From positions 1 through 48,444 of the forward strand of contig DDWD01000139.1 in NCBI GenBank assembly GCA_002345825.1: a DNA stretch of 48,444 nucleotides, given 5' to 3'. Below the pieces are notes generated by a model. It made no database searches and was not told where the DNA came from. It worked only from the letters and a program-made list of their open reading frames with translations. This document shows positions 8,273 to 16,990 of this stretch, in pieces. The position numbers and the translations under genes are program-made. Origin of the DNA: Bacteroidales bacterium UBA2295. Its GTDB lineage: Bacteria > Bacteroidota > Bacteroidia > Bacteroidales > Tenuifilaceae. Each line of letters opens with the position of its first letter. Within the stretch, counting starts at the first letter, position 1.

Positions 8273-8986
8273 CTACACAAACCCTCTCTCCTTCTTTATT
8301 CTCTCATAGGCTTCGTTCACCTTTTGAAACTTCACCTCAGCCGCTTTGCGAATATCTTCACCAAGATAGCTAACCTTATCGGGGTGATGCTTAAGGGCCA
8401 TATTTCGGTACGCCTTTTTAATCTCCTCCACGGTTGCATTGGGCGATATTTCGAGCACTTTGTAGCTAGATTCCAACGAATCGTAGAACATTGACTTGAT
8501 TGACTCAAAATCGGCAGTGGAAATACCAATCCACGATGCAATATTGGTTATAACACTTACCTCGCTGGGATGCAAAACACCATCGGCATTACTAATTCCA
8601 AATAGTAGATGCATTAGCTGTAGGCGCGATGGATAGTCCATATTATCGCGTACCTGGTAACAAACATCCTTAAGCGGGACACTCTTTTTCAGGATATCGC
8701 GCAGAAGCACCAGAGCTTCTTTTGATGCGGCCTCGCCAAAATTTTTAAGGAAATACTTTTTCACATATTCAAGTTCCGATCGAACCACCTTACCGTCGGC
8801 ACGCATAACTTCGGCAACCAGAACTAAAAGGCTAACCAAAAAGCTATTGCGACTTGTTTGACCGGTATAAACCGTTGTATCCGTATTTTCCAAAAGAGAT
8901 CCGAGTGCAAAACCAATTATTCCTCCAATTGGCCCCAGAACAGCCCAGCCCAAACCTCCTGCAATCCATTTACCATATTTCGACAT
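8273..8986 (-). CDS. DjlA-like TerB plus J-domain co-chaperone
   Basis: The product is 237 aa. It starts with a glycine-rich hydrophobic segment (residues 8-31, GGLGWAVLGPIGGIIGFALG) typical of DjlA membrane anchoring, followed by an all-helical TerB-type domain (~48-165; FLVSLLVLVAEVMRADGKV is characteristic) and a J domain (~173-237) with the HPD triad at 201-203 (KHHPDKV). The J domain should stimulate DnaK ATPase for substrates at the inner membrane. It lies 15 bp after the coaE stop on the same strand and is probably co-transcribed with ybbR and coaE. Confidence 0.88.
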   Translation of the reverse strand: MSKYGKWIAGGLGWAVLGPIGGIIGFALGSLLENTDTTVYTGQTSRNSFLVSLLVLVAEVMRADGKVVRSELEYVKKYFLKNFGEAASKEALVLLRDILKKSVPLKDVCYQVRDNMDYPSRLQLMHLLFGISNADGVLHPSEVSVITNIASWIGISTADFESIKSMFYDSLESSYKVLEISPNATVEEIKKAYRNMALKHHPDKVSYLGEDIRKAAEVKFQKVNEAYERIKKERGFV

Positions 8987-9000
8987 AGCGTATAAAAAAA

Positions 9001-9585
9001 TTAATCGTTTAGCAATTTATCTATTAATTCTACTACTTGGGTAGTTAGCAATGTATCCTCATTGTTGTTGATAACATAATCAGCCCGTTTAACCAATTGC
9101 TCCTGCGGCATTTGGTTACTTATTCTTTGTTTAACCTCTTCCTCCGAAACTCCATCGCGCTTGCAAACTCTCTCAATTCTTAACGAGTTGTGTGCCCAAA
9201 CAACGATAGATCTATCTACCTGTTTATATGCACCACTCTCAAAAAGGATGGCGGCTTCTTTGAATAGCAAGGTATGATTTGAATTTTTCTTGATCCACTC
9301 TTCGAAATGGGCTGAAACCACTGGATGTATAATCGAATTTAGCTGCTCAAGCAAATCTTTATTAGCGAAAACCAGCTGCCCTACCCGTTTTCTATCTAGC
9401 TCACCATTTACATAAATATCTTTTCCGAAAAGAGTGCTTACCCCCCTAACTATTTCAGGATTTTGGTTTGTGAGCTTTTTGGCTTCAATATCTGCATTGT
9501 AAACAGGATAGCCCATTGCGCTAATAATCTTACAAACGGTGGATTTACCACTACCTATTCCCCCTGTAATTCCTACTCGTAACAT
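9001..9585 (-). CDS. coaE: Dephospho-CoA kinase
   Basis: The product is 194 aa. It begins MLRVGITGGIGSGKST, with the P-loop GGIGSGKS at residues 8-15, and continues with the family's YNADIEAKKL segment and a helical lid (HPVVSAHFEEW). CoaE phosphorylates the 3'-hydroxyl of dephospho-CoA, the last step of CoA synthesis, in the cytosol. The ATG at 9585 shares its A with the TGA stop of the ybbR-like gene, so the two are translationally coupled; an in-frame TTG one codon earlier is less likely. The length is normal for the family (~200 aa). Confidence 0.93.
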   Translation of the reverse strand: MLRVGITGGIGSGKSTVCKIISAMGYPVYNADIEAKKLTNQNPEIVRGVSTLFGKDIYVNGELDRKRVGQLVFANKDLLEQLNSIIHPVVSAHFEEWIKKNSNHTLLFKEAAILFESGAYKQVDRSIVVWAHNSLRIERVCKRDGVSEEEVKQRISNQMPQEQLVKRADYVINNNEDTLLTTQVVELIDKLLND

Positions 9586-10586
9586 CAAATTCGCTCAATT
9601 ATAAAATCAACAAATTTGGGCTCAATATCAACTACGCGTACGGCGTAGGGTTGGGTCTCTACCTGTATGCGAAGCTTATTACCTGACTGCTGGTAGGAAT
9701 CACGAAAATCGACATAAGGCATTACTATATCATCTTCAAAAAGATCTTTGTACCTACTAATGGGTACGTTACATTTTAGCGTAACGGTTCGGGGTAAAAG
9801 AATAAGCCTTAGGGTATCGGGTAAGTTTATAACCTTAAGCGATTTGGAAAGTTCTGCCTCGGTATACTTCTCAACAGGTATGGTAAGGGTTACCCTGCGA
9901 TGCGAAAATCCAACCTGTGGAATCTCACCCAACCCAATAGATGAAGTGTAAGCATTCGCAAGACGATCAAGACGCACACTAATAGTATTGATACTATTCA
10001 CAGTATCAATCAGTGTACCGGGTCCACTTATGGTTATGCTATCGGGTTTTATTACCATGGGGCCTGTTAGCATATGCTGGCGTTCAAGCGTGTATTGTAA
10101 CTGTGGAACAACCTGCACCTTTTTTTGCTGCATTGTAGTAAACTCAAAGTGGAGCGTATCGGTAGCAATTACCCCGAGTTGTAGCTCACCTTTTAGTTGA
10201 TTTGATATTGTGTTGCGCAGTGTGTTAGTGAGGATATACTGCTTTGACTGTGAACTATTGAGAGAAAACAAAGGAGCCTCCTCTAAATCGATTACCACAG
10301 GTAAAAGCGATGCGCCTAACTTGTAGCGAAGTAAGGTATAGCCATAAGCCCTAACCTGTAGGCTAATTTGCTTGGGAGGATCACCCACAAGCACTTTTCC
10401 CTTAGGCATATTTACTATACTAAGCGGGAATGTTATTTGAGTAGTGTACTCATAGGTTAGCTTATTGAGATACCAAAGGATTGAGGCTACAAATACGAAG
10501 AAAGTAAATAACGCCAATCTAACGTTAAGGTTAACGTTACGCTGAGTAAAGACCTGTAGAATTTTTTTAACGGCTGAATATTCCAT
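9585..10586 (-). CDS. YbbR-like domain protein
   Basis: The product is 333 aa with a single N-terminal membrane segment (~24-42, ALFTFFVFVASILWYL) after a short basic cytoplasmic head. The rest is exported and beta-rich, with YbbR-type repeats: FPLSIVNMPKGKVLVGDPPKQISLQVRAYG near residues 53-82, KPDSITISGPGTLIDTVNSI near 180, and a later PRTVTLKCNVPISRY repeat. In Firmicutes YbbR (CdaR) regulates the diadenylate cyclase CdaA, but no cdaA lies here, so that role is not supported. In Bacteroidota the gene commonly neighbours coaE and yajC, as here. A terminator at 10606-10655 separates it from yajC. Confidence 0.8.
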   Translation of the reverse strand: MEYSAVKKILQVFTQRNVNLNVRLALFTFFVFVASILWYLNKLTYEYTTQITFPLSIVNMPKGKVLVGDPPKQISLQVRAYGYTLLRYKLGASLLPVVIDLEEAPLFSLNSSQSKQYILTNTLRNTISNQLKGELQLGVIATDTLHFEFTTMQQKKVQVVPQLQYTLERQHMLTGPMVIKPDSITISGPGTLIDTVNSINTISVRLDRLANAYTSSIGLGEIPQVGFSHRRVTLTIPVEKYTEAELSKSLKVINLPDTLRLILLPRTVTLKCNVPISRYKDLFEDDIVMPYVDFRDSYQQSGNKLRIQVETQPYAVRVVDIEPKFVDFIIERI

Positions 10587-10605
10587 GGGCTACAGGATAG
10601 ATGTA

Positions 10606-10655
10606 ACAAAAAAACAGAGTTCAAAACCTCTCCTACGGAAAGTTTTGAACTCTGT
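10606..10655 (-). terminator. Strong intrinsic terminator after yajC
   Basis: A perfect 14-bp stem, ACAGAGTTCAAAAC (10614-10627) / GTTTTGAACTCTGT (10642-10655), with a 14-nt loop. In the minus direction it is followed by a run of T (A8 on the plus strand, 10607-10614). It should end the nusB-DUF1573-yajC transcript before the ybbR-like gene. Confidence 0.85.
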
Positions 10656-10672
10656 AAAGGTATAAAAAATTC

Positions 10673-10984
10673 CTACTTCTGCTGTAAATCGGACGAATCG
10701 CGAAGAACGGTGCTCTTAATCACCTTAATCCTCACGTTGTCAGAAATTTCTACAGAAATATGATCGTCTTTTATGTCGGCCACTTTACCAAAAACGCCAC
10801 CGGCTACAATCACCTTATCGCCTTTCTGTAGGGCTTCCTGAAATTTTCTAAGTTCTTTCTGACGCTTCATCTGTGGACGAATCATGAACATGTAGAAAAC
10901 TACAATAATAAGTGCCAGCATAATGAATGACATGTAAGGGCTAGCCTCACCTGCTTGAAGAATTACGAATAGTGTGTTTGTCAT
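10673..10984 (-). CDS. yajC: Sec translocase accessory subunit YajC
   Basis: The product is 103 aa with a single membrane segment (~18-36) followed by the YajC hallmark MIRPQMKRQKELRKFQEALQ and a small domain with GDKVIVAGGVFGKVADIKDD. YajC associates with SecDF-YidC at the translocon and helps protein export. Length and layout are normal. It lies 36 bp after the DUF1573 lipoprotein gene on the same strand, with a strong terminator after it. Confidence 0.93.
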   Translation of the reverse strand: MTNTLFVILQAGEASPYMSFIMLALIIVVFYMFMIRPQMKRQKELRKFQEALQKGDKVIVAGGVFGKVADIKDDHISVEISDNVRIKVIKSTVLRDSSDLQQK

Positions 10985-11020
10985 AACTGTGATTTTAAAA
11001 GATTATTCAAATGAAAAAAT

Positions 11021-11476
11021 TTACTTAACTATATTAACTTTTAGTGTAACTGAACGTTTTGGGGTGATGGCGTTTGAAACCAGAGTTACCGACTTGAATT
11101 GCGAGCCATACCAACCACGGCTATCGAATACAACCTCAAGCGATCCCTCTTCTTGGGGCTTAAGCACCTCCTTACTTAGATTAACCCTGGTACAGCCACA
11201 ACCAGCAATAACATCATTAATTAGCAAAGGGATGTTTCCAATATTCTTTAGTTCAAAGGTATAAGTTACAACCTCACCGTGTTTAATTGTACCTAAATCA
11301 ACAAAATCGGTATCAAACTCTATATCGGCATGCTGTTCACGGCCATCATCGATGTATTCTGGTAAGTTATCACCCTTACTAGCCGACGAATCTTTTGAAC
11401 CACAAGAAACACACAATGTAATGGCCAACAAGCCAGCACAACAAAGCAACAAGAGGGATTTACCAGAGAAATTCAT
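11021..11476 (-). CDS. DUF1573 lipoprotein
   Basis: The product is 151 aa with a signal peptide and lipobox (LCVSC) and a mature Ig-like DUF1573 domain (~50-150). The family signature is FVDLGTIKHGEVVTYTFELKN, then IAGCGCTRV with its conserved CGCT, then LKPQEEGSLEVVFDSRGWYG. DUF1573 proteins are widespread in Bacteroidota; the domain is related to ASPM/SPD-2/Hydin-type modules and its biochemical role is not established. The gene lies between nusB (24 bp upstream) and yajC, so it is probably co-transcribed with housekeeping genes. Confidence 0.88.
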   Translation of the reverse strand: MNFSGKSLLLLCCAGLLAITLCVSCGSKDSSASKGDNLPEYIDDGREQHADIEFDTDFVDLGTIKHGEVVTYTFELKNIGNIPLLINDVIAGCGCTRVNLSKEVLKPQEEGSLEVVFDSRGWYGSQFKSVTLVSNAITPKRSVTLKVNIVK

Positions 11477-11500
11477 CTAAATATAATTTCAATAAACTAT

Positions 11501-12457
11501 TTACATATCATCCTCACCAACTAGTCCACGGCCCTGTTTCTGTATCTTACCATCGGTACGGTATGCTGCAATAATCTTATCGAGTACGCCATTAATAAAG
11601 TTGCTACTTTGCTCGGTACTATAATATTTGCTAATTTCGATATACTCGTTGAAACTTACCTTAACCGGAACCGATGGGAAATCTGTTATCTCGGTAAGCG
11701 CCATCTCCATAATCAGGATATCCATACTAGCAATTCGATCAACATCCCAATTCTTGGTGTAGTGATCAATAGTATTGGTATTCTCGGTATGATTAACCAC
11801 AACCTTTCGGAGCAAACGCCGAGCAAAATCCTCGTCCTCCTCGTTTTTAAACATCGGAAAAACAGGTGTTGTAGTGGGCTGATCGGCTTCGAACTTTTTT
11901 AGGGTTTTCACCACCATACCAATCATAAAATCGAGGTCGTCGTTCCAGTATATGCTTTGCTCCTCAAGGCACTGAACAAAATCATCGAAATCGACAAGCT
12001 CTTTGGTTAGAATATTGATTATCAATTGCCTGTGGGCAGTCATATCGGCCGCTGGTAACTCCATGTACTTCTGATAGTATTCCGAGGCTGTAATCTTTTG
12101 ATATAACTTTTTAATTAACTCGGGATAGTTTACCCAGCTCAACTTGTTGTAGGTAAGGTAATCATGTATTGACTCGTTCTCGCGAATTAGGGCGAAGTAG
12201 GGATTCTCTACAAAGCGTAAGTTCGGATTCAGATCTTCATGAGTAGGCATCAACTTTTGCCTTGAAGTTTCAATTCGCTTTTGCGCAAAACCTTGTATTT
12301 CGAGAAGGAGCAGGAACAGGTATTGGTAAAGATCATACCCCTTCTTAATGCTGTGAAAAAGTTCTTTCTCGGCTTTTGCCAACGAATCGTTTTCTCCCCT
12401 ATAAAAGGCAAACAAAATATGTAATGCCTTTATCCTAAGTATTCTTCTGCTTATCAT
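11501..12457 (-). CDS. nusB: Transcription antitermination factor NusB (long Bacteroidota form)
   Basis: The product is 318 aa, about twice the E. coli length, as usual in Bacteroidota. The N-terminal start MISRRILRIKALHILFAFY is NusB-like. A helical insertion follows, and the C-terminal helical domain contains NWDVDRIASMDILIMEMALTEI and PVKVSFNEYIEISKYYSTEQSSNFINGVLDKI, the conserved NusB core. NusB with NusE binds boxA RNA and supports antitermination on rRNA operons. The promoter box at 12495-12502 precedes it, making it the first gene of nusB-DUF1573-yajC. Confidence 0.92.
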   Translation of the reverse strand: MISRRILRIKALHILFAFYRGENDSLAKAEKELFHSIKKGYDLYQYLFLLLLEIQGFAQKRIETSRQKLMPTHEDLNPNLRFVENPYFALIRENESIHDYLTYNKLSWVNYPELIKKLYQKITASEYYQKYMELPAADMTAHRQLIINILTKELVDFDDFVQCLEEQSIYWNDDLDFMIGMVVKTLKKFEADQPTTTPVFPMFKNEEDEDFARRLLRKVVVNHTENTNTIDHYTKNWDVDRIASMDILIMEMALTEITDFPSVPVKVSFNEYIEISKYYSTEQSSNFINGVLDKIIAAYRTDGKIQKQGRGLVGEDDM

Positions 12458-12494
12458 CTAAGAACGTAAGTAAATATGGTATTTATTTGAACGG

Positions 12495-12502
12495 CAAAGA
12501 TA
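12495..12502 (-). promoter_or_regulatory. -7 box TATCTTTG for the nusB operon
   Basis: On the minus strand the sequence reads TATCTTTG, a full match to TAnnTTTG, 37 nt before the nusB ATG. A T-rich stretch occupies the expected -33 position without a clean TTTG. Confidence 0.55.
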
Positions 12503-12731
12503 CGCCCAAATTTTTAGATTGTAAAAGGTTTTTAAGAAAATGAGTGCCTTGGGAGGAATAACCTTAAAAAATGACATGCGACAAGGGGGTTATAGTTAGA
12601 ACACTACTGGGCGAGAATTACTTACCACGTTTTTCGGCAAAACCTTATGTTTAATTGCACGATAATGCTCAAAAAGGATTGACATTTTTTTAAAAATATC
12701 CATAATCATAATGGTTCTGAAAATATTTTTT

Positions 12732-12739
12732 TATTTTTG
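12732..12739 (+). promoter_or_regulatory. -7 box TATTTTTG for the DUF3276 gene
   Basis: TATTTTTG fits TAnnTTTG. A GGTTCTG around 12713-12719 could be a weak -33 element. The box lies 41 nt before the ATG. Confidence 0.5.
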
Positions 12740-12780
12740 AGCGGTAAATATCCAGTGTTAAATCATTAAAAAACATAGAA

Positions 12781-13164
12781 ATGATGGATGAGTTAAATAA
12801 TCACGATGGGTTTGAAAGGAACGAGCGGGATGATATTTTCTCTAAAGTTGTTAGAGCGGGTAAGAGAACCTATTTTTTTGATGTAAAAGCAACGCGTCAA
12901 AATGATTACTACCTAACAATTACAGAGAGCAAAAAAAGGTTTGGACAAGATGGTAAATTTTTCTTTGAAAAACACAAGATTTTCCTTTACAAGGAGGACT
13001 TCGAAAAGTTTGCTGAAGGGCTAACTGAGGTTGTTGATTATATCAAGGCCAACAATGGGGAACCACAAGAATACCATGAGCCAAAGCAGCAGGAAAAAGA
13101 AGAGGTGGAAATACTACAGGATGAGCTCTCGAACATCAGTTTTGATGATTTAGACAACAAATAG
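12781..13164 (+). CDS. DUF3276 / Pur-alpha-like nucleic-acid-binding protein
   Basis: The product is 127 aa. The core FSKVVRAGKRTYFFDVKATR...YYLTITESKKRF...FFFEKHKIFLYKEDFEKFAEGL is the PUR repeat found in the DUF3276 family, which is nearly universal in Bacteroidota. Related bacterial Pur-alpha-like proteins, such as BpuR of Borrelia, bind single-stranded DNA and RNA and regulate gene expression. The last ~35 residues are acidic and Gln/Glu-rich. Two ATGs are adjacent (12781 and 12784); either could be used. The gene is monocistronic, with a -7 box upstream and a terminator downstream. Confidence 0.85.
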   Translation: MMDELNNHDGFERNERDDIFSKVVRAGKRTYFFDVKATRQNDYYLTITESKKRFGQDGKFFFEKHKIFLYKEDFEKFAEGLTEVVDYIKANNGEPQEYHEPKQQEKEEVEILQDELSNISFDDLDNK

Positions 13165-13186
13165 CATCATAAGTTTACAGTAATAT

Positions 13187-13216
13187 AAAACCAGTACTTC
13201 TTGTGCTGGTTTTTTT
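13187..13216 (+). terminator. Intrinsic terminator after the DUF3276 gene
   Basis: AACCAGTAC (13189-13197) pairs with GTGCTGGTT (13203-13211; one G-T pair) around a 5-nt loop and runs into T7. It ends at the stop codon of the convergent gene on the minus strand. Confidence 0.75.
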
Positions 13217-13964
13217 ATTCCTCTCCTTCGTCCTTGGAAGGTTTACTCACTATTTCCTTAATCTCGTCATCGGTAAGCTTTTTAACATTAGTAATAATAA
13301 AAGCATCCTTAATAAACCTCCCCAATGAGTTGCACTCATCTATGGCCTTTTTAAACGGTAACCTTACCTGAACCGATAAGGGAACCAGGGCCATTATGCA
13401 TACATGCTCGGGGGTAAACTCCAACGATTCAATCTCGGCATTACTTTGCTTAAGGCTGTATTCAAATTCGCTCTCAATAAGCTTTTGCTGCGATGCGGTA
13501 AACGATTCGGTTTGCTCGGGAAAGGCTACAACATAGTAACGGAGTTTACCATCCTTACCTCCCAAACCGGTGGAAATGAAAACTTGCTGCTCATCGAGTA
13601 GCTGCGATTCGAGTAGCATTCTACTTTCTTGAGTAGCCATTACAGCCCAATCCTTAATATCTGCAGGGGCACTAGGTGAGAATCGCTCAAGAACACGATA
13701 TGCTTCGGGTTTATCTATTGATGCGAGTTTAACCAACAGTAATTTCTTCTCATCCAGCGGAACAGATTGGTCGTATAGCTTTGGCTCTTGAGCCAAAACA
13801 TCTTCAGTTTCAAATTTACTGCGATGTGATTTTGAGTATTCAAAATACTCCATCTGCACCTTTATGTCAATCTGGTGCTCGAGTATACTAAACGATGTGG
13901 ATGGATCGCCTAAAATCTCTCTTATCCTATCAAGGATATTGTCATTATCCTTCAATTCGTCCAA
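13215..13964 (-). CDS. Conserved-type cytosolic protein of unknown function
   Basis: The product is 249 aa with no signal peptide or membrane segment. The first ~110 residues are helical and charged. The second half alternates strands and helices around QQVFISTGLGGKDGKLRYYVVAFPEQ and EHVCIMALVPLSVQVRLPFKKAIDECNSLGRFIKDAFIITNV. I do not recognise a named family. It is a single gene facing the DUF3276 gene (stops ~50 bp apart) and diverging from feoAB. It is clearly coding: a long open frame with normal composition and an ATG start. Confidence 0.65.
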   Translation of the reverse strand: MDELKDNDNILDRIREILGDPSTSFSILEHQIDIKVQMEYFEYSKSHRSKFETEDVLAQEPKLYDQSVPLDEKKLLLVKLASIDKPEAYRVLERFSPSAPADIKDWAVMATQESRMLLESQLLDEQQVFISTGLGGKDGKLRYYVVAFPEQTESFTASQQKLIESEFEYSLKQSNAEIESLEFTPEHVCIMALVPLSVQVRLPFKKAIDECNSLGRFIKDAFIITNVKKLTDDEIKEIVSKPSKDEGEE

Positions 13965-14065
13965 CTTTAAAAGTTTTTAAATGTTATAATGTATGACTGC
14001 ACAATATAGCATTGGTTTAGCAAAAATACCAACAATTAGGGATACCTAAGTTTAATAAAAGATGC

Positions 14066-14073
14066 TAAGTTTG
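14066..14073 (+). promoter_or_regulatory. -7 box TAAGTTTG for feoAB
   Basis: TAAGTTTG matches TAnnTTTG and lies 38 nt before the feoAB start. No convincing -33 element or Fur-box palindrome is visible beside it. Confidence 0.45.
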
Positions 14074-14111
14074 CAGATTATTTATAACAAGTCTTTATAA
14101 AAACTATCAAA

Positions 14112-16643
14112 ATGCTTTTAAGCGAACTTCAAAATGGCGAATACGGAATAATTTCGAAGGTAAGGGGGCGTGGGGCATTCCGTAAGCGTATAATCGAAAT
14201 GGGATTTATCAAAGGAAAAAAGGTTACGGTTATAAAGAATGCACCACTAAAAGACCCAATTGAATACTCAATACTAGGATACGAAGTATCGTTACGCCGT
14301 AGCGAAGCAAGCTTAATAGAAGTTGTAACCCCCGAAGAGGCCAAAAGCCTTGTAAAAAATAGTTATAACGGTGTTCTTAAAAACAAAGATGAACTAGAGA
14401 TAGTTGCCACTGGAGCAAAAGAGGTAGGGAAAATTGTAACCATTGCCCTGGTGGGCAATCCTAATTCTGGAAAAACAACTCTATTTAACTATGCATCGGG
14501 TGCTCGCGAGCACGTAGGAAACTACAGCGGTGTAACTGTCGACTCTAAGTTGGCGCACTTTAAACACAAAGGTTACACATTTAATATTACCGACCTGCCT
14601 GGCACCTACTCACTGAGCGCCTATACACCTGAAGAGCTATACGTTCGTCGGTTTATCCATGAACAAAAACCTGATGTGGTCATCAACGTGGTCGATTCAT
14701 CGAACCTGGAGCGTAACATATACCTCACCACCCAGCTTATTGATATGGACATAAAAGTGGTGCTTGCTCTCAACATGTACGATGAGCTCGAGTCTCGTGG
14801 CGATAAGTTTAACTACAAGGATTTGGGTAAAATGATTGGTATTCCCATGGTCCCCACGGTAAGTTCAAAGGGAAAGGGAATTAAGGAGCTTTTCGATACT
14901 GTTATCAACGTGTATACCGACAAGGATAAAACGCTACGGCATGTACACCTTAACTATGGAGAACACATTGAGCGAGCCATCGAAGCAATTCAAGTACCAA
15001 TAAAACAGCACGATAACACACAGCTTAACCTTCACTACTCATCGCGATACCTTGCAATAAAGCTGTTGGAAAAAGATAGGCAGGCTCACCGGATACTGAG
15101 CAAGTCTTCGGGTTACACTGAGGTGAGCAATGTGGCCAACATTCAGATTAAAAGATTAGAAGAAATTTACAAGGAGGATTCGGAAACACTTATCACCGAT
15201 GCAAAGTATGGCTTTATTGCTGGTGCGCTAAAGGAAACTTTCACTGAAAATCCTCATCAAAAAAGGAAAAACACACAGACCATCGATACTTTTGTTACCC
15301 ACAAATTCTTTGGATTTCCAATTTTTCTCCTATTCATGTGGTTCAGCTTTTACACCACGTTCAAGTTGGGTGCATATCCAATGGATTGGATCGATCAGGG
15401 AATATCACTGCTCAGCAGCTTCCTGAGCGATATTATGCCCGCAGGAGCATTCAAAGACCTGCTGATTGGCGGAATTATTAGTGGAGTTGGTAGTGTTATC
15501 GTGTTCCTCCCTAACATTCTGCTGCTATTCTTTTTCCTTTCAATCCTTGAAGATACGGGTTACATGGCGCGTGCAGTTTTTATTATGGATAAGCTAATGC
15601 ACAAGATTGGCCTGCACGGCAAATCGTTTATCCCCTTAGTTATGGGCTTTGGGTGTAATGTTCCCGCCATTATGGCTACCCGCACTATTGAGAATAGAAA
15701 TAATCGGATGGTCACCATGCTCATCAACCCATTCATGTCGTGTAGCGCTAGGTTACCGGTGTATATACTAATTCTAGGTGCATTTTTTCCAAATAAAGCT
15801 GGCTCTTTGCTATTTATGATTTATCTTATTGGAATTGTAATGGCAATACTAATGGCCATCCTATTCAAGAAAACCCTTTTTAAAGGCGATGATATTCCAT
15901 TTGTTATGGAGCTTCCGCCCTACCGAATACCTACCATAAAATCTACCATTAGGCATATGTGGTTCAAGGCCTCGCAGTACTTAAAGAAAATGGGGGGTGT
16001 AATTCTTATTGCAGTAATAATAATTTGGGCTCTTGAATATTATCCCAAAAATGTTAAGTATAGCCGCGATTACGCTAGCCAAATTGAACAGATCAGTAAT
16101 CAAATTGAGCAAAAATCGAAACCCAACACTGCCGATCAACCAATTAATGGAGAATTGATTAATGACCTAGAAGCAAAAAAATATATTATTGAAAACCAAA
16201 TGGTTGCCGAAAAACAAGCCAACTCGTACTTGGGACGTATTGGTAAAACCATAGAACCAGTTATCAGTCCACTTGGTTTCGACTGGAAAATGGGTGTAAG
16301 CCTTCTCTCGGGCATTGCTGCCAAAGAGATTGTGGTTAGCACCCTCGGTGTATTGGTTCAGGCTGGCAACAACTCCGATGAGACAAACCAAACCCTTATC
16401 CACAATCTTAAAAACGAAGTGCATACTAGCGGCCCACGAGTAGGGCAAAAAGTTTACACGCCCCTAAGCGCTTTCTCGTTTCTACTTTTTATCTTAATCT
16501 ACTTCCCTTGTGTTGCAGTAATTGCAGCAATAAAAAAGGAATCGGGTAGCTGGAAATGGGCAGCATTCACCATTATTTACACAACCACCCTGGCCTGGAT
16601 TGTGTCGTTTGCATTTTACCAAATTGGCAGCTTAATCATGTAG
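14112..16643 (+). CDS. feoB: FeoA-FeoB fusion, ferrous iron transporter
   Basis: The product is 843 aa. Residues 1-75 are a FeoA-type SH3-like domain (LLSELQNGEYGIISKVRG, then RIIEMGFIKGKKVTVIKNAP). A short linker leads to the FeoB GTPase: G1 GNPNSGKTT (115-123), G2 GVT within NYSGVTVDSK, G3 DLPGTYSL, and G4-like NMYDEL. The membrane part holds two Gate domains (GYMARAVFIMDK, then MGFGCNVPAIMATRT with the conserved Cys) and ends near residue 840. FeoB imports Fe2+ across the inner membrane, with FeoA modulating it. Fusion of the two is common in Bacteroidota. It is monocistronic, with ferritin 1.4 kb downstream. Confidence 0.95.
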   Translation: MLLSELQNGEYGIISKVRGRGAFRKRIIEMGFIKGKKVTVIKNAPLKDPIEYSILGYEVSLRRSEASLIEVVTPEEAKSLVKNSYNGVLKNKDELEIVATGAKEVGKIVTIALVGNPNSGKTTLFNYASGAREHVGNYSGVTVDSKLAHFKHKGYTFNITDLPGTYSLSAYTPEELYVRRFIHEQKPDVVINVVDSSNLERNIYLTTQLIDMDIKVVLALNMYDELESRGDKFNYKDLGKMIGIPMVPTVSSKGKGIKELFDTVINVYTDKDKTLRHVHLNYGEHIERAIEAIQVPIKQHDNTQLNLHYSSRYLAIKLLEKDRQAHRILSKSSGYTEVSNVANIQIKRLEEIYKEDSETLITDAKYGFIAGALKETFTENPHQKRKNTQTIDTFVTHKFFGFPIFLLFMWFSFYTTFKLGAYPMDWIDQGISLLSSFLSDIMPAGAFKDLLIGGIISGVGSVIVFLPNILLLFFFLSILEDTGYMARAVFIMDKLMHKIGLHGKSFIPLVMGFGCNVPAIMATRTIENRNNRMVTMLINPFMSCSARLPVYILILGAFFPNKAGSLLFMIYLIGIVMAILMAILFKKTLFKGDDIPFVMELPPYRIPTIKSTIRHMWFKASQYLKKMGGVILIAVIIIWALEYYPKNVKYSRDYASQIEQISNQIEQKSKPNTADQPINGELINDLEAKKYIIENQMVAEKQANSYLGRIGKTIEPVISPLGFDWKMGVSLLSGIAAKEIVVSTLGVLVQAGNNSDETNQTLIHNLKNEVHTSGPRVGQKVYTPLSAFSFLLFILIYFPCVAVIAAIKKESGSWKWAAFTIIYTTTLAWIVSFAFYQIGSLIM

Positions 16644-16990
16644 CACATCAAGATAAATTTGTTGGGTTAAAAAAATTAAAAAAATACCACCAATTTGTTG
16701 CGCTACGCATAATACTAAACGTAACTTTACGTAAGTGTTATTGCTGTTCTATAGTTTTTTATAGTTACTTATCGAGTTTTTTTTACTTTGCAATATTGCA
16801 AAGGATTTAAACTACTCCTATGTTGATTAGCTAATAATCACAAAGAATTTAGATTTAAGGTAATGAGATCGTTCTATTTGATCTTAAGCCGATTATCCTA
16901 AAGCATTAGCCAGTGTGCATTCATTTTATAAATGCTGTTCATATTTCATTCAACTCTATCTGTCGTTATAACTTAATAAAACCTAAAGCC
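16644..16990. other. Intergenic region with a perfect 18-bp palindrome
   Basis: This 347-bp AT-rich region lies between feoAB and the GH114-like gene. It has no credible short gene. An upstream in-frame extension of the GH114-like gene back to 16913 would place 26 hydrophilic residues before the signal peptide and is rejected. Its main feature is the palindrome at 16786-16803. Confidence 0.6.
16786..16803. promoter_or_regulatory. Perfect 18-bp palindrome, possible operator
   Basis: CTTTGCAATATTGCAAAG is a perfect inverted repeat with no spacer. It is preceded by a T9 run and overlaps a -7-like TTACTTTG. It lies 187 nt before the GH114-like lipoprotein start. The symmetry fits a dimeric repressor site, but no regulator gene is adjacent. 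Confidence 0.4.

Larger units (their letters stand above)
12458..12780. other. Divergent intergenic region, nusB / DUF3276 gene
   Basis: This 323-bp stretch separates two divergent genes. It holds the nusB -7 box at 12495-12502 and the -7 box of the DUF3276 gene at 12732-12739. Between them I see no open frame of useful length, no strong hairpin and no repeat. Confidence 0.6.

Noticed and set aside
13215..13964. Assignment of the 249 aa gene to a numbered DUF
   Set aside because: I could not match its sequence to a named family with certainty, so it is left as unknown.
14000..14111. Fur box before feoAB
   Set aside because: No convincing GATAAT-type inverted repeat is seen, although iron control of feoAB would be expected.
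16913..16990. Longer start of the GH114-like gene
   Set aside because: It would put 26 residues in front of a perfect lipoprotein signal peptide (MKKLLLLAVAFLSISC), which would block export.
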